Below are positions 16,155 to 24,430 of a DNA stretch of 64,000 nt, one piece after another. Below the pieces are notes generated by a model that did not search any database, was not told where the DNA came from, and was given only the letters and a program-made list of their open reading frames with translations. Within the stretch, counting starts at the first letter, position 1. Every line of letters begins with the position of its first letter. Position numbers and translations under genes: made by a program. This DNA comes from Alphaproteobacteria bacterium (GTDB lineage Bacteria; Pseudomonadota; Alphaproteobacteria; UBA828). The stretch lies in contig JAJDUK010000051.1 in NCBI GenBank assembly GCA_022826665.1, positions 1 to 64,000 on the forward strand, in the 5' to 3' direction.

Positions 16155-16580
16155 TCAGCCGTCGCGGTGGGTGCGCTCGTGTCGCTCGTGACGCTCCTGC
16201 GCCTCGACACTAAGGGTCGCGATCGGGCGGGCTTCCAGGCGGCGGATGCTGATGGGCTCGGCGGTCTCCTCGCAATAGCCGTAGGAGCCGTCGTCGATCC
16301 GCTGCAGCGCAGCTTCGATCTTCGAAACGAGCTTGCGAGCCCGGTCCCGAGTGCGAAGCTGGACCGAGCGTTCCGATTCGACGGCGGCGCGATCCGCCAG
16401 ATCGGGCTCCTGCGCGGTATCGAGCCTGAGCTTCTCGAGGGTTGCGTCGGTTTCGTCGAGGATATCCTGCCGCCACATTTCCAGCTTGCGCCGGAAATAC
16501 TCCCGCATCCGCGGCGACATAAACTCCTCCCGGCTCGTTGGCCGGTACTTATTCGGGAGCTTAATTTGCTTCTGCGCCAC
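16155..16580 (-). CDS. dksA: DksA-like RNA polymerase secondary-channel factor
   Basis: 141 residues from a GTG at 16580. The usual alphaproteobacterial start region (KYRPTSREEFMSPRMREYFRRK) is followed by the coiled-coil hairpin, whose tip region is EPDLADRAAVESERS with the D-x-x-D-x-A signature. The C-terminus SYGYCEETAEPISIRRLEARP keeps only the first of the four zinc cysteines, as in the single-cysteine Rhodobacter homologue. It would modulate rRNA and amino-acid promoters with ppGpp. An upstream extension of the frame exists, but the homologous region begins at this GTG. Confidence 0.88.
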   Translation of the reverse strand: MAQKQIKLPNKYRPTSREEFMSPRMREYFRRKLEMWRQDILDETDATLEKLRLDTAQEPDLADRAAVESERSVQLRTRDRARKLVSKIEAALQRIDDGSYGYCEETAEPISIRRLEARPIATLSVEAQERHERHERTHRDG

Positions 16581-16831
16581 TGTCTTGCCGCGTCCCCCTT
16601 GAAATGGGCGCGGAGTATAAGAATGCACCGGCGCCTCGGCAAGCCATTCCGACGCCCTTCCGCGACTACGAAGAAGACCTGGGACTCGAGATGATTTTCT
16701 CTCTAATTCAACCCGATACAATAAGTTTCTCAACATGGGGTGGAACGCCGCGGCGCTCCAAAATGGTCGACGGATCGTCACGCGACTATCATGCCGGCGC
16801 CGCAGCGACCCCCAGCGGAGAGAGAACAGCG

Positions 16832-17029
16832 ATGGTCGAGGGCCTCGCGCCAGGCGACTGGGTCAGGAACCCGCACGCACCGGAATGGGGCCTCGGGCAG
16901 GTGCAGTCCGTGATCGGCGAGCGGGTGACGGCGAATTTTGAAAATGCGGGAAAACGCCTGATCAACGCCGCCGTGGTCAGTCTCACGAAGGTCGATTCGC
17001 CCGCACCGCCTGACGAGGATCCGTTCTGA
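16832..17029 (+). CDS. DUF3553 small protein
   Basis: 65 residues from ATG 16832, chosen because GGAGAG lies upstream and because known members start here; the open frame runs back to 16604 without a site. The domain reads GDWVRNPHAPEWGLGQVQSV and GKRLINAAVVSLTKV, a short beta barrel like the one found at the C-terminus of some UvrD helicases, suggesting binding to nucleic acid or RNA polymerase. It lies between dksA and the formate dehydrogenase genes. Function not established. Confidence 0.75.
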   Translation: MVEGLAPGDWVRNPHAPEWGLGQVQSVIGERVTANFENAGKRLINAAVVSLTKVDSPAPPDEDPF

Positions 17030-17177
17030 ACAGCCCGATCACTGCCTCGCAACGCGGTGCACCTGGATCGACAATCAAACTAATTCTCGACCGTTGCCCG
17101 GCTAGGTGTTAGGCATCGGGGCAGTTTGTCATACCGCCCGCCGAACTCGGTGGAACAACAATCGTCGGAGACCGTGA

Positions 17178-18878
17178 GTGGCCCAATCGGCCGGAAATCA
17201 GGCGCCCAGACACCCCGGAAGCGGGAGGCGCAGAGCGCGTTACACCGAGAAGGGCCGGCAGGTCGAACCTGCGGCGCAGGCCGAGATCCGCGCGCTGCTG
17301 GGAGACGAGCCCAGGCGCCAAGACCTGCTGATCGAGCATCTGCACAAGATCCAGGACCATTACGGCTGCCTCGCGGCCCGGCACTTGGCGGCGCTCGCGG
17401 CCGAGATGCGCCTCGCCATGGCTGAGGTCTACGAGGTCGCGACCTTCTACGCGCACTTCGACGTGGTGATGGAGGGCGAGAGCCCGCCGCCGCCGCTGAC
17501 GGTCCGGGTTTGCGACAGCCTCACGTGCGAATGTCTTGGCGCGCCTCAGCTGCTGGAGAAACTACCCGGCGCTGTAGGGGATGCTGTGCGGGTGGTGCGG
17601 GCGCCCTGTATGGGCCGCTGCGAGGAGGCGCCGGTGGCCGAGGTGGGTCATCGCCACGTGACCGAGGCGACGGTTGATTCGATCCTCGCCTGCGTCGAGG
17701 GGGCGGACCATTCGCCGGTCAATCCGCCTTACGTTGATTTCGACGCCTATGTCGCTGCTGGCGGCTACACCGTGCTCAAGGAATGCCTCTCGGGCGCGCG
17801 GTCCGTGAACGACGTGATTGCGGCGCTGGAGGAGAGCGGCCTCAAGGGCAAGGGCGGCGCGGGCTTCCCCACCGGTCGCAAGTGGCGCTTCGTCCGCGCC
17901 GAGACGGGGCCCCGGCTGATGGCGGTAAACGCGGACGAGGGCGAACCCGGCACGATCAAGGACCGGGTCTACATGGAGCAGGACCCGCATCGCTTCCTCG
18001 AAGGCTCGCTGATCGCCGGCTGGGCGGTGGAAGCCGCCGAGTGCTACATCTACCTGCGCGACGAGTATCCCGGCATCCGTGAGGTGCTGCTGGAGGAGAT
18101 CGCGAAGCTCGACGCCGCGGGCCTCACTGACCAGACCAGGCTCATCCTCCGCCGGGGTGCGGGCGCCTACATCTGCGGCGAAGAGTCGGCGATGCTGGAG
18201 AGCATCGAGGGCAAGCGGGGCGAGCCGCGGCACAAGCCCCCTTTCCCGTCCCAGGTCGGTCTCTGGGGCCGGCCCACGCTCATCAACAATGTCGAGACGC
18301 TGCACTGGGTGCGCGATATCTTGGAGCACGGGCCGCACTGGTTTGCGGACGAAGGCCGCAACGGGCGCTCCGGCTTCCACAGCTTCTCGGTGTCGGGCCG
18401 AGTGAAGGAGCCGGGCGTCAAGCTGGCGCCCGCAGGCATCACCATGAACGAGCTGCTGGCCGAATACTGCGGCGGCATGGCGGACGGCCACAGCTTCAGC
18501 GCCTACCTGCCGGGCGGCGCGTCGGGCGGCATCCTGCCAGCCTCGATGGCCGACCTCCCGCTCGATTTCGGCACCCTCGAGGAGCACGGCTGCTTCATTG
18601 GCTCGGCTGCGGTCATGGTGCTTTCCGACCAGGACGACTTGAAGGGCGCGGCCCTCAATCTGATGCGGTTCTTTGAAGACGAGAGCTGCGGACAATGCAC
18701 GCCTTGCCGTGTCGGCTGCGAGAAAGCGGCGGTCATGATGAGTAACGGCCACTGGGATGCGCCGCTCTTGCGCGAGCTGAGTGCCGCCATGGCCGACGCC
18801 TCGATCTGCGGGCTTGGACAGGCGGCGCCAAACCCGCTGCTCTCCATCCTGCGCTACTTCCCGGAGGAGCTCGCATGA
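17178..18878 (+). CDS. fdsB: NAD-dependent formate dehydrogenase, fused gamma-beta subunit
   Basis: 566 residues. The first ~160 are a NuoE/FdsG-type thioredoxin-like domain with 2Fe-2S cysteines in VCDSLTCECLG and APCMGRCEE. The rest is a NuoF/FdsB domain with the FMN/NADH site (GLKGKGGAGFPTGRKW, GAGAYICGEESAMLESIEG) and a 4Fe-4S site (CGQCTPCRVGC plus a later Cys in SICGLG). It passes electrons from the FdsA subunit to NAD. In many soluble formate dehydrogenases these are two genes; here they form one polypeptide. GTG 17178 is the assumed start; other upstream GTGs are possible. The stop overlaps the fdsA ATG. Confidence 0.9.
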   Translation: MAQSAGNQAPRHPGSGRRRARYTEKGRQVEPAAQAEIRALLGDEPRRQDLLIEHLHKIQDHYGCLAARHLAALAAEMRLAMAEVYEVATFYAHFDVVMEGESPPPPLTVRVCDSLTCECLGAPQLLEKLPGAVGDAVRVVRAPCMGRCEEAPVAEVGHRHVTEATVDSILACVEGADHSPVNPPYVDFDAYVAAGGYTVLKECLSGARSVNDVIAALEESGLKGKGGAGFPTGRKWRFVRAETGPRLMAVNADEGEPGTIKDRVYMEQDPHRFLEGSLIAGWAVEAAECYIYLRDEYPGIREVLLEEIAKLDAAGLTDQTRLILRRGAGAYICGEESAMLESIEGKRGEPRHKPPFPSQVGLWGRPTLINNVETLHWVRDILEHGPHWFADEGRNGRSGFHSFSVSGRVKEPGVKLAPAGITMNELLAEYCGGMADGHSFSAYLPGGASGGILPASMADLPLDFGTLEEHGCFIGSAAVMVLSDQDDLKGAALNLMRFFEDESCGQCTPCRVGCEKAAVMMSNGHWDAPLLRELSAAMADASICGLGQAAPNPLLSILRYFPEELA

Positions 18879-21631
18879 GCGACGTCATCCGCTTCACTCT
18901 CGACGGCCGCACCGTCACCGCGCAGCCGGACGAGACCATCTGGCAGGTCGCCAAGCGGACCGGGATCGACATTCCTCACCTCTGCTACACGCCGGAGCCC
19001 GGCTACCGGCCAGACGGCAACTGCCGGGTCTGCATGGTGGACATCGAGGGCGAGCGGGTGCTCGCAGCCTCCTGCATCCGCAAGCCGGCGGACGGCATGG
19101 TGGTGCGCGTCGACGCAGAGCGTGCGGTGCGCTCCCGCGAGATGGTGATGGAGCTGCTGCTCGCCGATCAGCCCCCGCCCGAGTCCAGCCACGATCCGTC
19201 CTGCGAGCTCTGGGACTGGGCGGAGACCATGGAGCTTTCGACGAGTCGCTTCGAACCACGGCAGTCCCCGACCCCCGACCTCAGCCACACCGCGATGGCG
19301 GTCAACCTCGATGCCTGCATCCATTGCACGCGCTGCGTCCGTGCCTGCCGCGAGGTGCAGGTCAACGACGTGATTGGCATGGCGGGCCGGGGCGCGCGCA
19401 ACAAGATCGTCTTCGACTTCGACGACCCGATGGGCGAGAGCACCTGCGTCGCCTGCGGCGAATGCGTTCAGGCCTGCCCCACCGGCGCGCTGATGCCGGC
19501 CAAGGAGGTCGGCAAGGAGACACCAGCCAAGCAGGTCGACAGCGTCTGCCCCTACTGCGGCGTCGGCTGCCAGCTCACCTTCAACGTCAAGGACGACAAG
19601 ATCCTCTGGGTGGACGGCAAGGACGGCCCGGCCAACCACGGCAGGCTCTGTGTCAAGGGGCGCTTCGGCTTCGACTACGTGAATCACCGGCACCGGCTGA
19701 CGACGCCGCTGATCCGCCGGGAGGACGCGCCGAAATCGGCCGATATCGATATCGACCCGGCGAACCCCTTCACCCACTTCCGGGAGGCCACCTGGGACGA
19801 AGCGCTCGACGTGGCGGCGGCGGGCCTCAAGCGAATTCGCGACGAGCACGGCCCCGGCGCTCTCGCCGGCTTCGGCTCCGCGAAGGGATCGAACGAGGAA
19901 GCCTATCTCTTCCAGAAACTCGTCCGCGCAGGATTCGGCACCAACAACGTCGACCACTGCACCCGGCTCTGCCATGCCTCATCGGTGGCGGCGCTGCTGG
20001 AATGCATCGGCTCCGGCGCGGTCACTGCCAGCTTCAACCAGGTCGAGCATTCCGACGTCATCATCGTGATCGGCGCCCAGCCCACAGCGAACCATCCGGT
20101 GGCCGCGACCTTCTTCAAGAACGCGGCGAAGCGTGGGGCGAAGCTGATCGTGATCGACCCGCGCGGCTCGGCGCTCTCACGCCACGCGAGCCACTTCATG
20201 CAGTTCAAGCCCGGCACGGACGTGGCGCTCCTCAACGCGCTGATGCACGTCATCGTCGAGGAGGAGCTTTACGACCGGCAATACGTCTCGGCCCACACCG
20301 AAGGGTTCGAGCAGTTGAAGGCCCACCTCAAGGACTACGCGCCGGAGGGGATGGGGCCGGTCTGCGGCATCGAGCCCGACGTGCTGCGCGAGGTCGCGCG
20401 CCTCTACGGGCGTGCCGAGGCGGCGATCATCTTCTGGGGCATGGGCATCTCACAGCACATCCACGGCACCGACAATGCGCGCTGCCTGATCTCGCTGGCG
20501 CTGATCGCGGGCCAGGTTGGCCGCCCCGGCACCGGCCTGCACCCGCTGCGTGGGCAGAACAACGTGCAGGGCGCCTCTGACGCCGGGCTGATCCCCATGA
20601 TGTACCCCGACTACCAGCGGGTGTCGGACCCCGAGCCGCAGGCGAAATTCACGGAGTTCTGGGGTACCGAGCTGGACCCCAACGCCGGCCTCACCGTGGT
20701 GGAGGTGATGAACGCCGCCCATGAGGGCCAGGTCAGGGGCATGTATATCATGGGCGAGAACCCGGCGATGTCGGACCCCAACCTGCACCATGTGCGCGAA
20801 GCGCTCGCCTCTCTAGATCATTTCGTCGTCCAGGAGCTTTTCCTCACCGAGACCGCCTGGCATGCCGACGTGGTGCTGCCGGCCTCCGCGTGGCCGGAGA
20901 AGGACGGCACGGTCACCAACACCAACCGCCAGGTTCAGATGGGGCGCGTCGCGCTCACCGCGCCCGACGGCGTCAAGCAGGACTGGTGGATCATCCAGGA
21001 GATCGCGCGCCGCATCGGGCTCGACTGGAATTATGGCGGGCCGGCCGATGTCTTCGCCGAGATGAAGGGCTGCATGCCCTCGCTCGACAACATCAGTTGG
21101 GAGAGGCTGCGCCGCGAAGGCGGCGTGACCTATCCCTGCGAAGGCGAAGAGCTGCCCGGCCGCGACGTGATCTTCGAGGACGGCTATCCGACCCCGAGCA
21201 AGCGGGGCAAGCTGGTGCCAGCCGGCATCGTGCCGCCGGACGAGACGCCCGACGACGAGTTCCCCATGGTGTTGACCACGGGCCGCATGCTGGAGCACTG
21301 GCACACGGGCGCGATGACCCGGCGCGCCACTGTGCTAGACCACCTCGAGCCAGAAGCGGTCGCCCACCTCGCGCCGGCGGAGCTTGAGCGCATGCACATC
21401 GCGCCGGGCGCGCCGATCACGGTGGAGACCCGGCGCGGCGCCATCGGCCTTCGCGCCCGCGCCGATGCAGGCGTTCCCGCCGGCGTGGTCTTCGTACCGT
21501 TCTGCTTTGCCGAGGCCGCCAGCAACATGCTGACCAACCCGGCCCTCGACCCCTTCGGCAAGATTCCGGAGTTCAAGTACTGCGCCGCCCGCGTCACTCC
21601 GGCGGAAGCCCCTGCCGAAGCGGCTGAGTAA
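18875..21631 (+). CDS. fdsA: NAD-dependent formate dehydrogenase, molybdenum alpha subunit
   Basis: 918 residues, cytosolic. From the N-terminus: a 2Fe-2S ferredoxin domain (HLCYTPEPGYRPDGNCRVC), two 4Fe-4S motifs (CIHCTRCVRAC and CVACGECVQAC), then the molybdopterin domain beginning with CPYCGVGCQL. The active-site Cys lies in NVDHCTRLCHASS, the place of selenocysteine in other FDHs. The C-terminal MGD-binding domain has LTTGRMLEHWHTGAMTRR. It oxidises formate to CO2. ATGA overlap with the preceding gene. The FdhD-type sulfur-transfer and FdsD genes common in such operons are absent downstream, so maturation factors must lie elsewhere. Confidence 0.93.
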   Translation: MSDVIRFTLDGRTVTAQPDETIWQVAKRTGIDIPHLCYTPEPGYRPDGNCRVCMVDIEGERVLAASCIRKPADGMVVRVDAERAVRSREMVMELLLADQPPPESSHDPSCELWDWAETMELSTSRFEPRQSPTPDLSHTAMAVNLDACIHCTRCVRACREVQVNDVIGMAGRGARNKIVFDFDDPMGESTCVACGECVQACPTGALMPAKEVGKETPAKQVDSVCPYCGVGCQLTFNVKDDKILWVDGKDGPANHGRLCVKGRFGFDYVNHRHRLTTPLIRREDAPKSADIDIDPANPFTHFREATWDEALDVAAAGLKRIRDEHGPGALAGFGSAKGSNEEAYLFQKLVRAGFGTNNVDHCTRLCHASSVAALLECIGSGAVTASFNQVEHSDVIIVIGAQPTANHPVAATFFKNAAKRGAKLIVIDPRGSALSRHASHFMQFKPGTDVALLNALMHVIVEEELYDRQYVSAHTEGFEQLKAHLKDYAPEGMGPVCGIEPDVLREVARLYGRAEAAIIFWGMGISQHIHGTDNARCLISLALIAGQVGRPGTGLHPLRGQNNVQGASDAGLIPMMYPDYQRVSDPEPQAKFTEFWGTELDPNAGLTVVEVMNAAHEGQVRGMYIMGENPAMSDPNLHHVREALASLDHFVVQELFLTETAWHADVVLPASAWPEKDGTVTNTNRQVQMGRVALTAPDGVKQDWWIIQEIARRIGLDWNYGGPADVFAEMKGCMPSLDNISWERLRREGGVTYPCEGEELPGRDVIFEDGYPTPSKRGKLVPAGIVPPDETPDDEFPMVLTTGRMLEHWHTGAMTRRATVLDHLEPEAVAHLAPAELERMHIAPGAPITVETRRGAIGLRARADAGVPAGVVFVPFCFAEAASNMLTNPALDPFGKIPEFKYCAARVTPAEAPAEAAE

Positions 21632-21682
21632 CGCTTACAGCGCGCCTCTTCGCGCCACCGCCGAGAGCCGACCGATTTTCAA

Positions 21683-21740
21683 CGCCCCGCACCATCGTGC
21701 GGTGCACGGCGCGCGGCGGTTGCGCCAAGATCGCGTCATG
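21683..21740 (+). repeat. Dispersed intergenic element, copy 2
   Basis: CCCCGCACCATCGTGCGGTG then CACGGCGCG. The first 24 bases match copy 1 at 965 with two differences. The spacing from GTGCAC to an ATG (21738) is exactly 30 nt in both, and ATCGCG precedes that ATG in both. The following frame shows no similarity to the DUF3486 gene. The shared spacing suggests that more than the core was duplicated. Confidence 0.55.
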
Positions 21741-21880
21741 CAGAGCGAGAGCAGACAGGTCGCGGCAGGCACGACGAGCTGGAGCGCGAGACTCATCTCC
21801 ACGCGCACGACCGTTCAGACGTGCGGGACCGTCGCCACCGTTATCGGCGTCGGCCGCGGCTCTGGATCGAGAGACGCCGT

Positions 21881-21995
21881 CTTGAGCCACTTTGGGCCAC
21901 TATGGGCCGGAATGAGCCGCTTCGAGAGAGGCCGCCCTGGACCACCTTGGGCCACTTTGAGCCACCTTGGGCCGGAGTGGGCCGGAATAGGCCGC
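21881..21995 (+). repeat. 10-bp tandem array (GCCacttTGG units)
   Basis: GCC recurs at 21886, 21896, 21906 and 21916, then after a 5-base phase jump at 21931 and every 10 bases from 21951 to 21991. Typical units are GCCACTTTGG, GCCACCTTGG and GCCGGAGTGG. The period equals that of the array at 1671-1770, but the unit sequence is unrelated. It is not in a recognisable gene. Confidence 0.8.
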
Positions 21996-22182
21996 AAACA
22001 AATCTAATTCGATCATATCCCAGATTCATCCCGTCACGAGGACGGGTTACAGGGTTGGGCAGGAACACGCAGTTTGCTTCGCGCAACTTGCGCCCCGCAG
22101 GTGTACAAGCGCGCGGAGCAGGCCGCGTTCGCGGTGGAACTTCGGGTCGGGGGTGGTGGCGGTTCTGCGTTTTCCGGCGCGC

Positions 22183-22920
22183 TTACGACGACCCGCCCCG
22201 GCCGGAGAGAGGCACGACCGTCGTGGAGACCGCCTCGGCGGGGTCATCCTCTTCGGCATCGTCGGCGTCATCGGGCGCACACCCGCCCTCTTCCTCCGAC
22301 GACATCTGCGCGGGCGCCTCGTCTTGTCCTTCCGCCGCCGGATCGGGGCTGTCGAGCAGGCCCGCAGCCTCCAGCTCGTCGATGCCGGGAAGGTCGTCGA
22401 GGCTCTCCAGCCCGAAATGCTCCATGAATGACGGCGTGGTCACCCAGGTGACCGGGCGGCCGGGCGTGCGCCGGCGCCCCTTCGGCGCGATCCAGCCGGC
22501 CTCCAGCAGGATGTCGAGCGTGCCCCGCCCCAGGTGGACGCCGCGAATCTCCTCCACCTCCGCCCGCGTCACCGGCTGGTGGTAGGCAATGATTGCAAGT
22601 GTCTCCAGAGCCGCGCGCGACAAACGCCGGCGGACCACCCGGTGTACGGCCAAGTGATCGGCCAAATCCTGGGCGGTGCGGAAGGTCCAGCCGCCGCCGA
22701 CCTTCACGAGATGGATGCCGCGGTGGTCGTAGAATGCGGCGAGCGCCGCGAGCTCCCCCTCGACATCGATGCCCTCCGGCACCTGCGCCGCGAGCGTCGC
22801 GGCATCGACCGGCCGGCCCGCCGCGAAGATCATGGCCTCCATGATGCGGCGCGCACGGGCCGCACGCTCCTCGTCTTCGGTGGGCTCTGCGGACAGTGAC
22901 AACTCAGGCGAATCAGTCAT
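22183..22920 (-). CDS. scpB: Segregation and condensation protein B
   Basis: 245 residues. Two winged-helix domains, with the family signature LETLAIIAYHQPVTRAEVEE, IRGV and LLEAGWIAPKGRR. It binds ScpA and Smc to form the chromosome condensin. The last 45 residues are an acidic tail. It is the last gene of the minus-strand operon, with an ATGA overlap to scpA. The tatABC genes that often follow scpB in alphaproteobacteria are not here; repeats follow instead. Confidence 0.93.
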   Translation of the reverse strand: MTDSPELSLSAEPTEDEERAARARRIMEAMIFAAGRPVDAATLAAQVPEGIDVEGELAALAAFYDHRGIHLVKVGGGWTFRTAQDLADHLAVHRVVRRRLSRAALETLAIIAYHQPVTRAEVEEIRGVHLGRGTLDILLEAGWIAPKGRRRTPGRPVTWVTTPSFMEHFGLESLDDLPGIDELEAAGLLDSPDPAAEGQDEAPAQMSSEEEGGCAPDDADDAEEDDPAEAVSTTVVPLSGRGGSS

Positions 22921-23738
22921 GTCTCTTCCCGCCTCCGGCGGAGGTAGATCGGGCCGAACGGTTCCAACTGGCGAAGCTGCAACTGGCCCTCGCGCGCAAG
23001 CTCCAGCGACGCAGCCAATGTGCTCGCCACGCCAGAGCGCGCGGCCGCATCGCTCTCGGGGCCAGGGCCGCTCGGCAGGAAGCGCTCCAGGATCTCCCAG
23101 TCCGGCGTGCTGCCCAGCAATTGGGTCAGCCGCTTGTAGGCGTCTTCCATCGAGTGATAGGCGCTGAGCTCGATCAGCAGGCCGCGAGGCTTGCGCCGGA
23201 TGCGGTGGGCGGCGTAGGCGCGCAACAGCTCGACGAGCGTGCCCTCGTGCAGCGCTTCCTCATGCACGGGCAGGCCCTCGGCAGCACCGGCGGCGAAGAC
23301 GTCCCGCCCGAGCTGCGGCCGGTCCATCAGGATCGCAGCGGCGTCGCGCATCGCGGCCAGGCGCCGCAGCCTGAGGGCGAGCGCGGCGGCCATCTCGGGC
23401 CCGCTCGGCTCCTCGGCATCCTCCCCCTCATCAGGCAGAAGCAGGCGCGACTTGAGGTAGGCGAGCCACGCCGCCATGACCAGATAGTTGGCCGCGAGCT
23501 CCAGGCGAAGCCGGCGCGCCTGGGCGACGTAGTCCAGATACTGCTCGGCCAGCGCCAGTATCGAGATGCGGGCGAGGTCTACCTTCTGGTTGCGTGCGAG
23601 CGTGAGCAGCAGGTCGAGCGGCCCCTCGAACCCGTCGAGATTGACGATCAGCGTGGGCTCGTCGCCGGCAGCACCGGGCGCGCGCGCAGCCGAGCCCTCC
23701 GCGCTCGCGTCGTCTTCAAACGGTGTCAGATCAGCCAT
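22917..23738 (-). CDS. scpA: Segregation and condensation protein A (kleisin)
   Basis: 273 residues from ATG 23738, which overlaps the end of the upstream protease gene by 13 bases. Kleisin N-terminal pattern FEGPLDLLLTLARNQKVDL with ALAEQYLDYV and NYLVMAAWLAYLKSRLLLP; a C-terminal winged helix contacts Smc. It bridges the Smc heads with ScpB. The long in-frame extension upstream runs antisense-like through the protease gene and is not part of the protein. Confidence 0.93.
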   Translation of the reverse strand: MADLTPFEDDASAEGSAARAPGAAGDEPTLIVNLDGFEGPLDLLLTLARNQKVDLARISILALAEQYLDYVAQARRLRLELAANYLVMAAWLAYLKSRLLLPDEGEDAEEPSGPEMAAALALRLRRLAAMRDAAAILMDRPQLGRDVFAAGAAEGLPVHEEALHEGTLVELLRAYAAHRIRRKPRGLLIELSAYHSMEDAYKRLTQLLGSTPDWEILERFLPSGPGPESDAAARSGVASTLAASLELAREGQLQLRQLEPFGPIYLRRRREET

Positions 23739-24430
23739 GACACCAGTGCCTCCACCCCGAACAGGCCGACGATCAACTCGAAGGCCGCTGCCGTCGGCGG
23801 CAGGATGATCGCTGCCAGCGGGTTGAACGCGCTGCCGAACTCGGCCGCGGCCAGCGGCACGAGAAAGAACGCGACCAGCACGGCAATTATACCGAAGCGC
23901 TCGAGTCGCGCGAAACGCTCGGCATGGCGCGGCGGCAGCAGCCCGTGCACCACGCGGCCGCCGTCGAGCGGCGGCACCGGCAGCATGTTGAAAATAGCCA
24001 GCACGAGGTTGATGACGATGCCGAGCGTGAACGTCGCCTGCCACCACTCCGCCAGCGACGCCGGGAGGGCCGTTGCCACGTGGAGCAGCAACGCCGAGAC
24101 GCAGGCCAGCAGGATATTCATCCCCGGCCCCGCAAGCGCCACCAGGACCATGCCGCCGCGCGGGTTGCGCAGCCGCGCCGGGTTGACCGGCACGGGCTTC
24201 GCGAAGCCGAAGACGAAGGGCGCGCCGACGGCGATGAGCGCGCCCGGCAGCAGGATCGTGCCCACCGGATGAACGTGCTTGATCGGATTGAGGGTGATTC
24301 GGCCAAGCCTCTGCGCCGTGTCGTCGCCGAGCTTGAGCGCCGCCCAGCCGTGCGCAGCCTCGTGCAGGGTGATGGCGAACAGCACCGGTATCACCCAGAC
24401 CGATGCGGCGAGGAGCCACGCCTCGATCAC
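23726..24430 (-). CDS. Site-2 protease (M50) family membrane metalloprotease
   Basis: 234 residues, about six membrane segments. The zinc motif HEAAHG (HExxH) lies near residue 24 in the first helix, and the third ligand in NMLPVPPLDGGRVV. Short, PDZ-free M50B members like this cleave or process membrane proteins by an unknown signal. It overlaps nagZ by 4 bases and scpA by 13, and is commonly found in this gene neighbourhood in alphaproteobacteria. Confidence 0.9.
   Translation of the reverse strand: MIEAWLLAASVWVIPVLFAITLHEAAHGWAALKLGDDTAQRLGRITLNPIKHVHPVGTILLPGALIAVGAPFVFGFAKPVPVNPARLRNPRGGMVLVALAGPGMNILLACVSALLLHVATALPASLAEWWQATFTLGIVINLVLAIFNMLPVPPLDGGRVVHGLLPPRHAERFARLERFGIIAVLVAFFLVPLAAAEFGSAFNPLAAIILPPTAAAFELIVGLFGVEALVSWLI

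Larger units (their letters stand above)
21632..22182. other. Non-coding region with repeats between fdsA and scpB
   Basis: About 550 bases between genes that converge on it. It contains the second copy of the dispersed element (21683-21740) and a 10-bp-period array (21881-21995). A small hairpin (CCCGTC with GACGGG, around 22030-22046) may end the scpB transcript. A 101-codon open frame crosses the array but has no recognisable domain and looks like a consequence of the repeats. Confidence 0.6.

Noticed and set aside
14005-16191. 728-codon plus-strand frame over fixK and hyuB
   Set aside because: Shadow of two well-supported genes; no domain or start site.
17041-17075. Fourth copy of the dispersed element
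   Set aside because: Only CGCGGTGCAC matches; the flanking core is absent.
22917-24419. 500-codon frame suggesting a larger ScpA
   Set aside because: The upstream half is an out-of-frame reading of the M50 protease gene; ScpA homology begins at ATG 23738.
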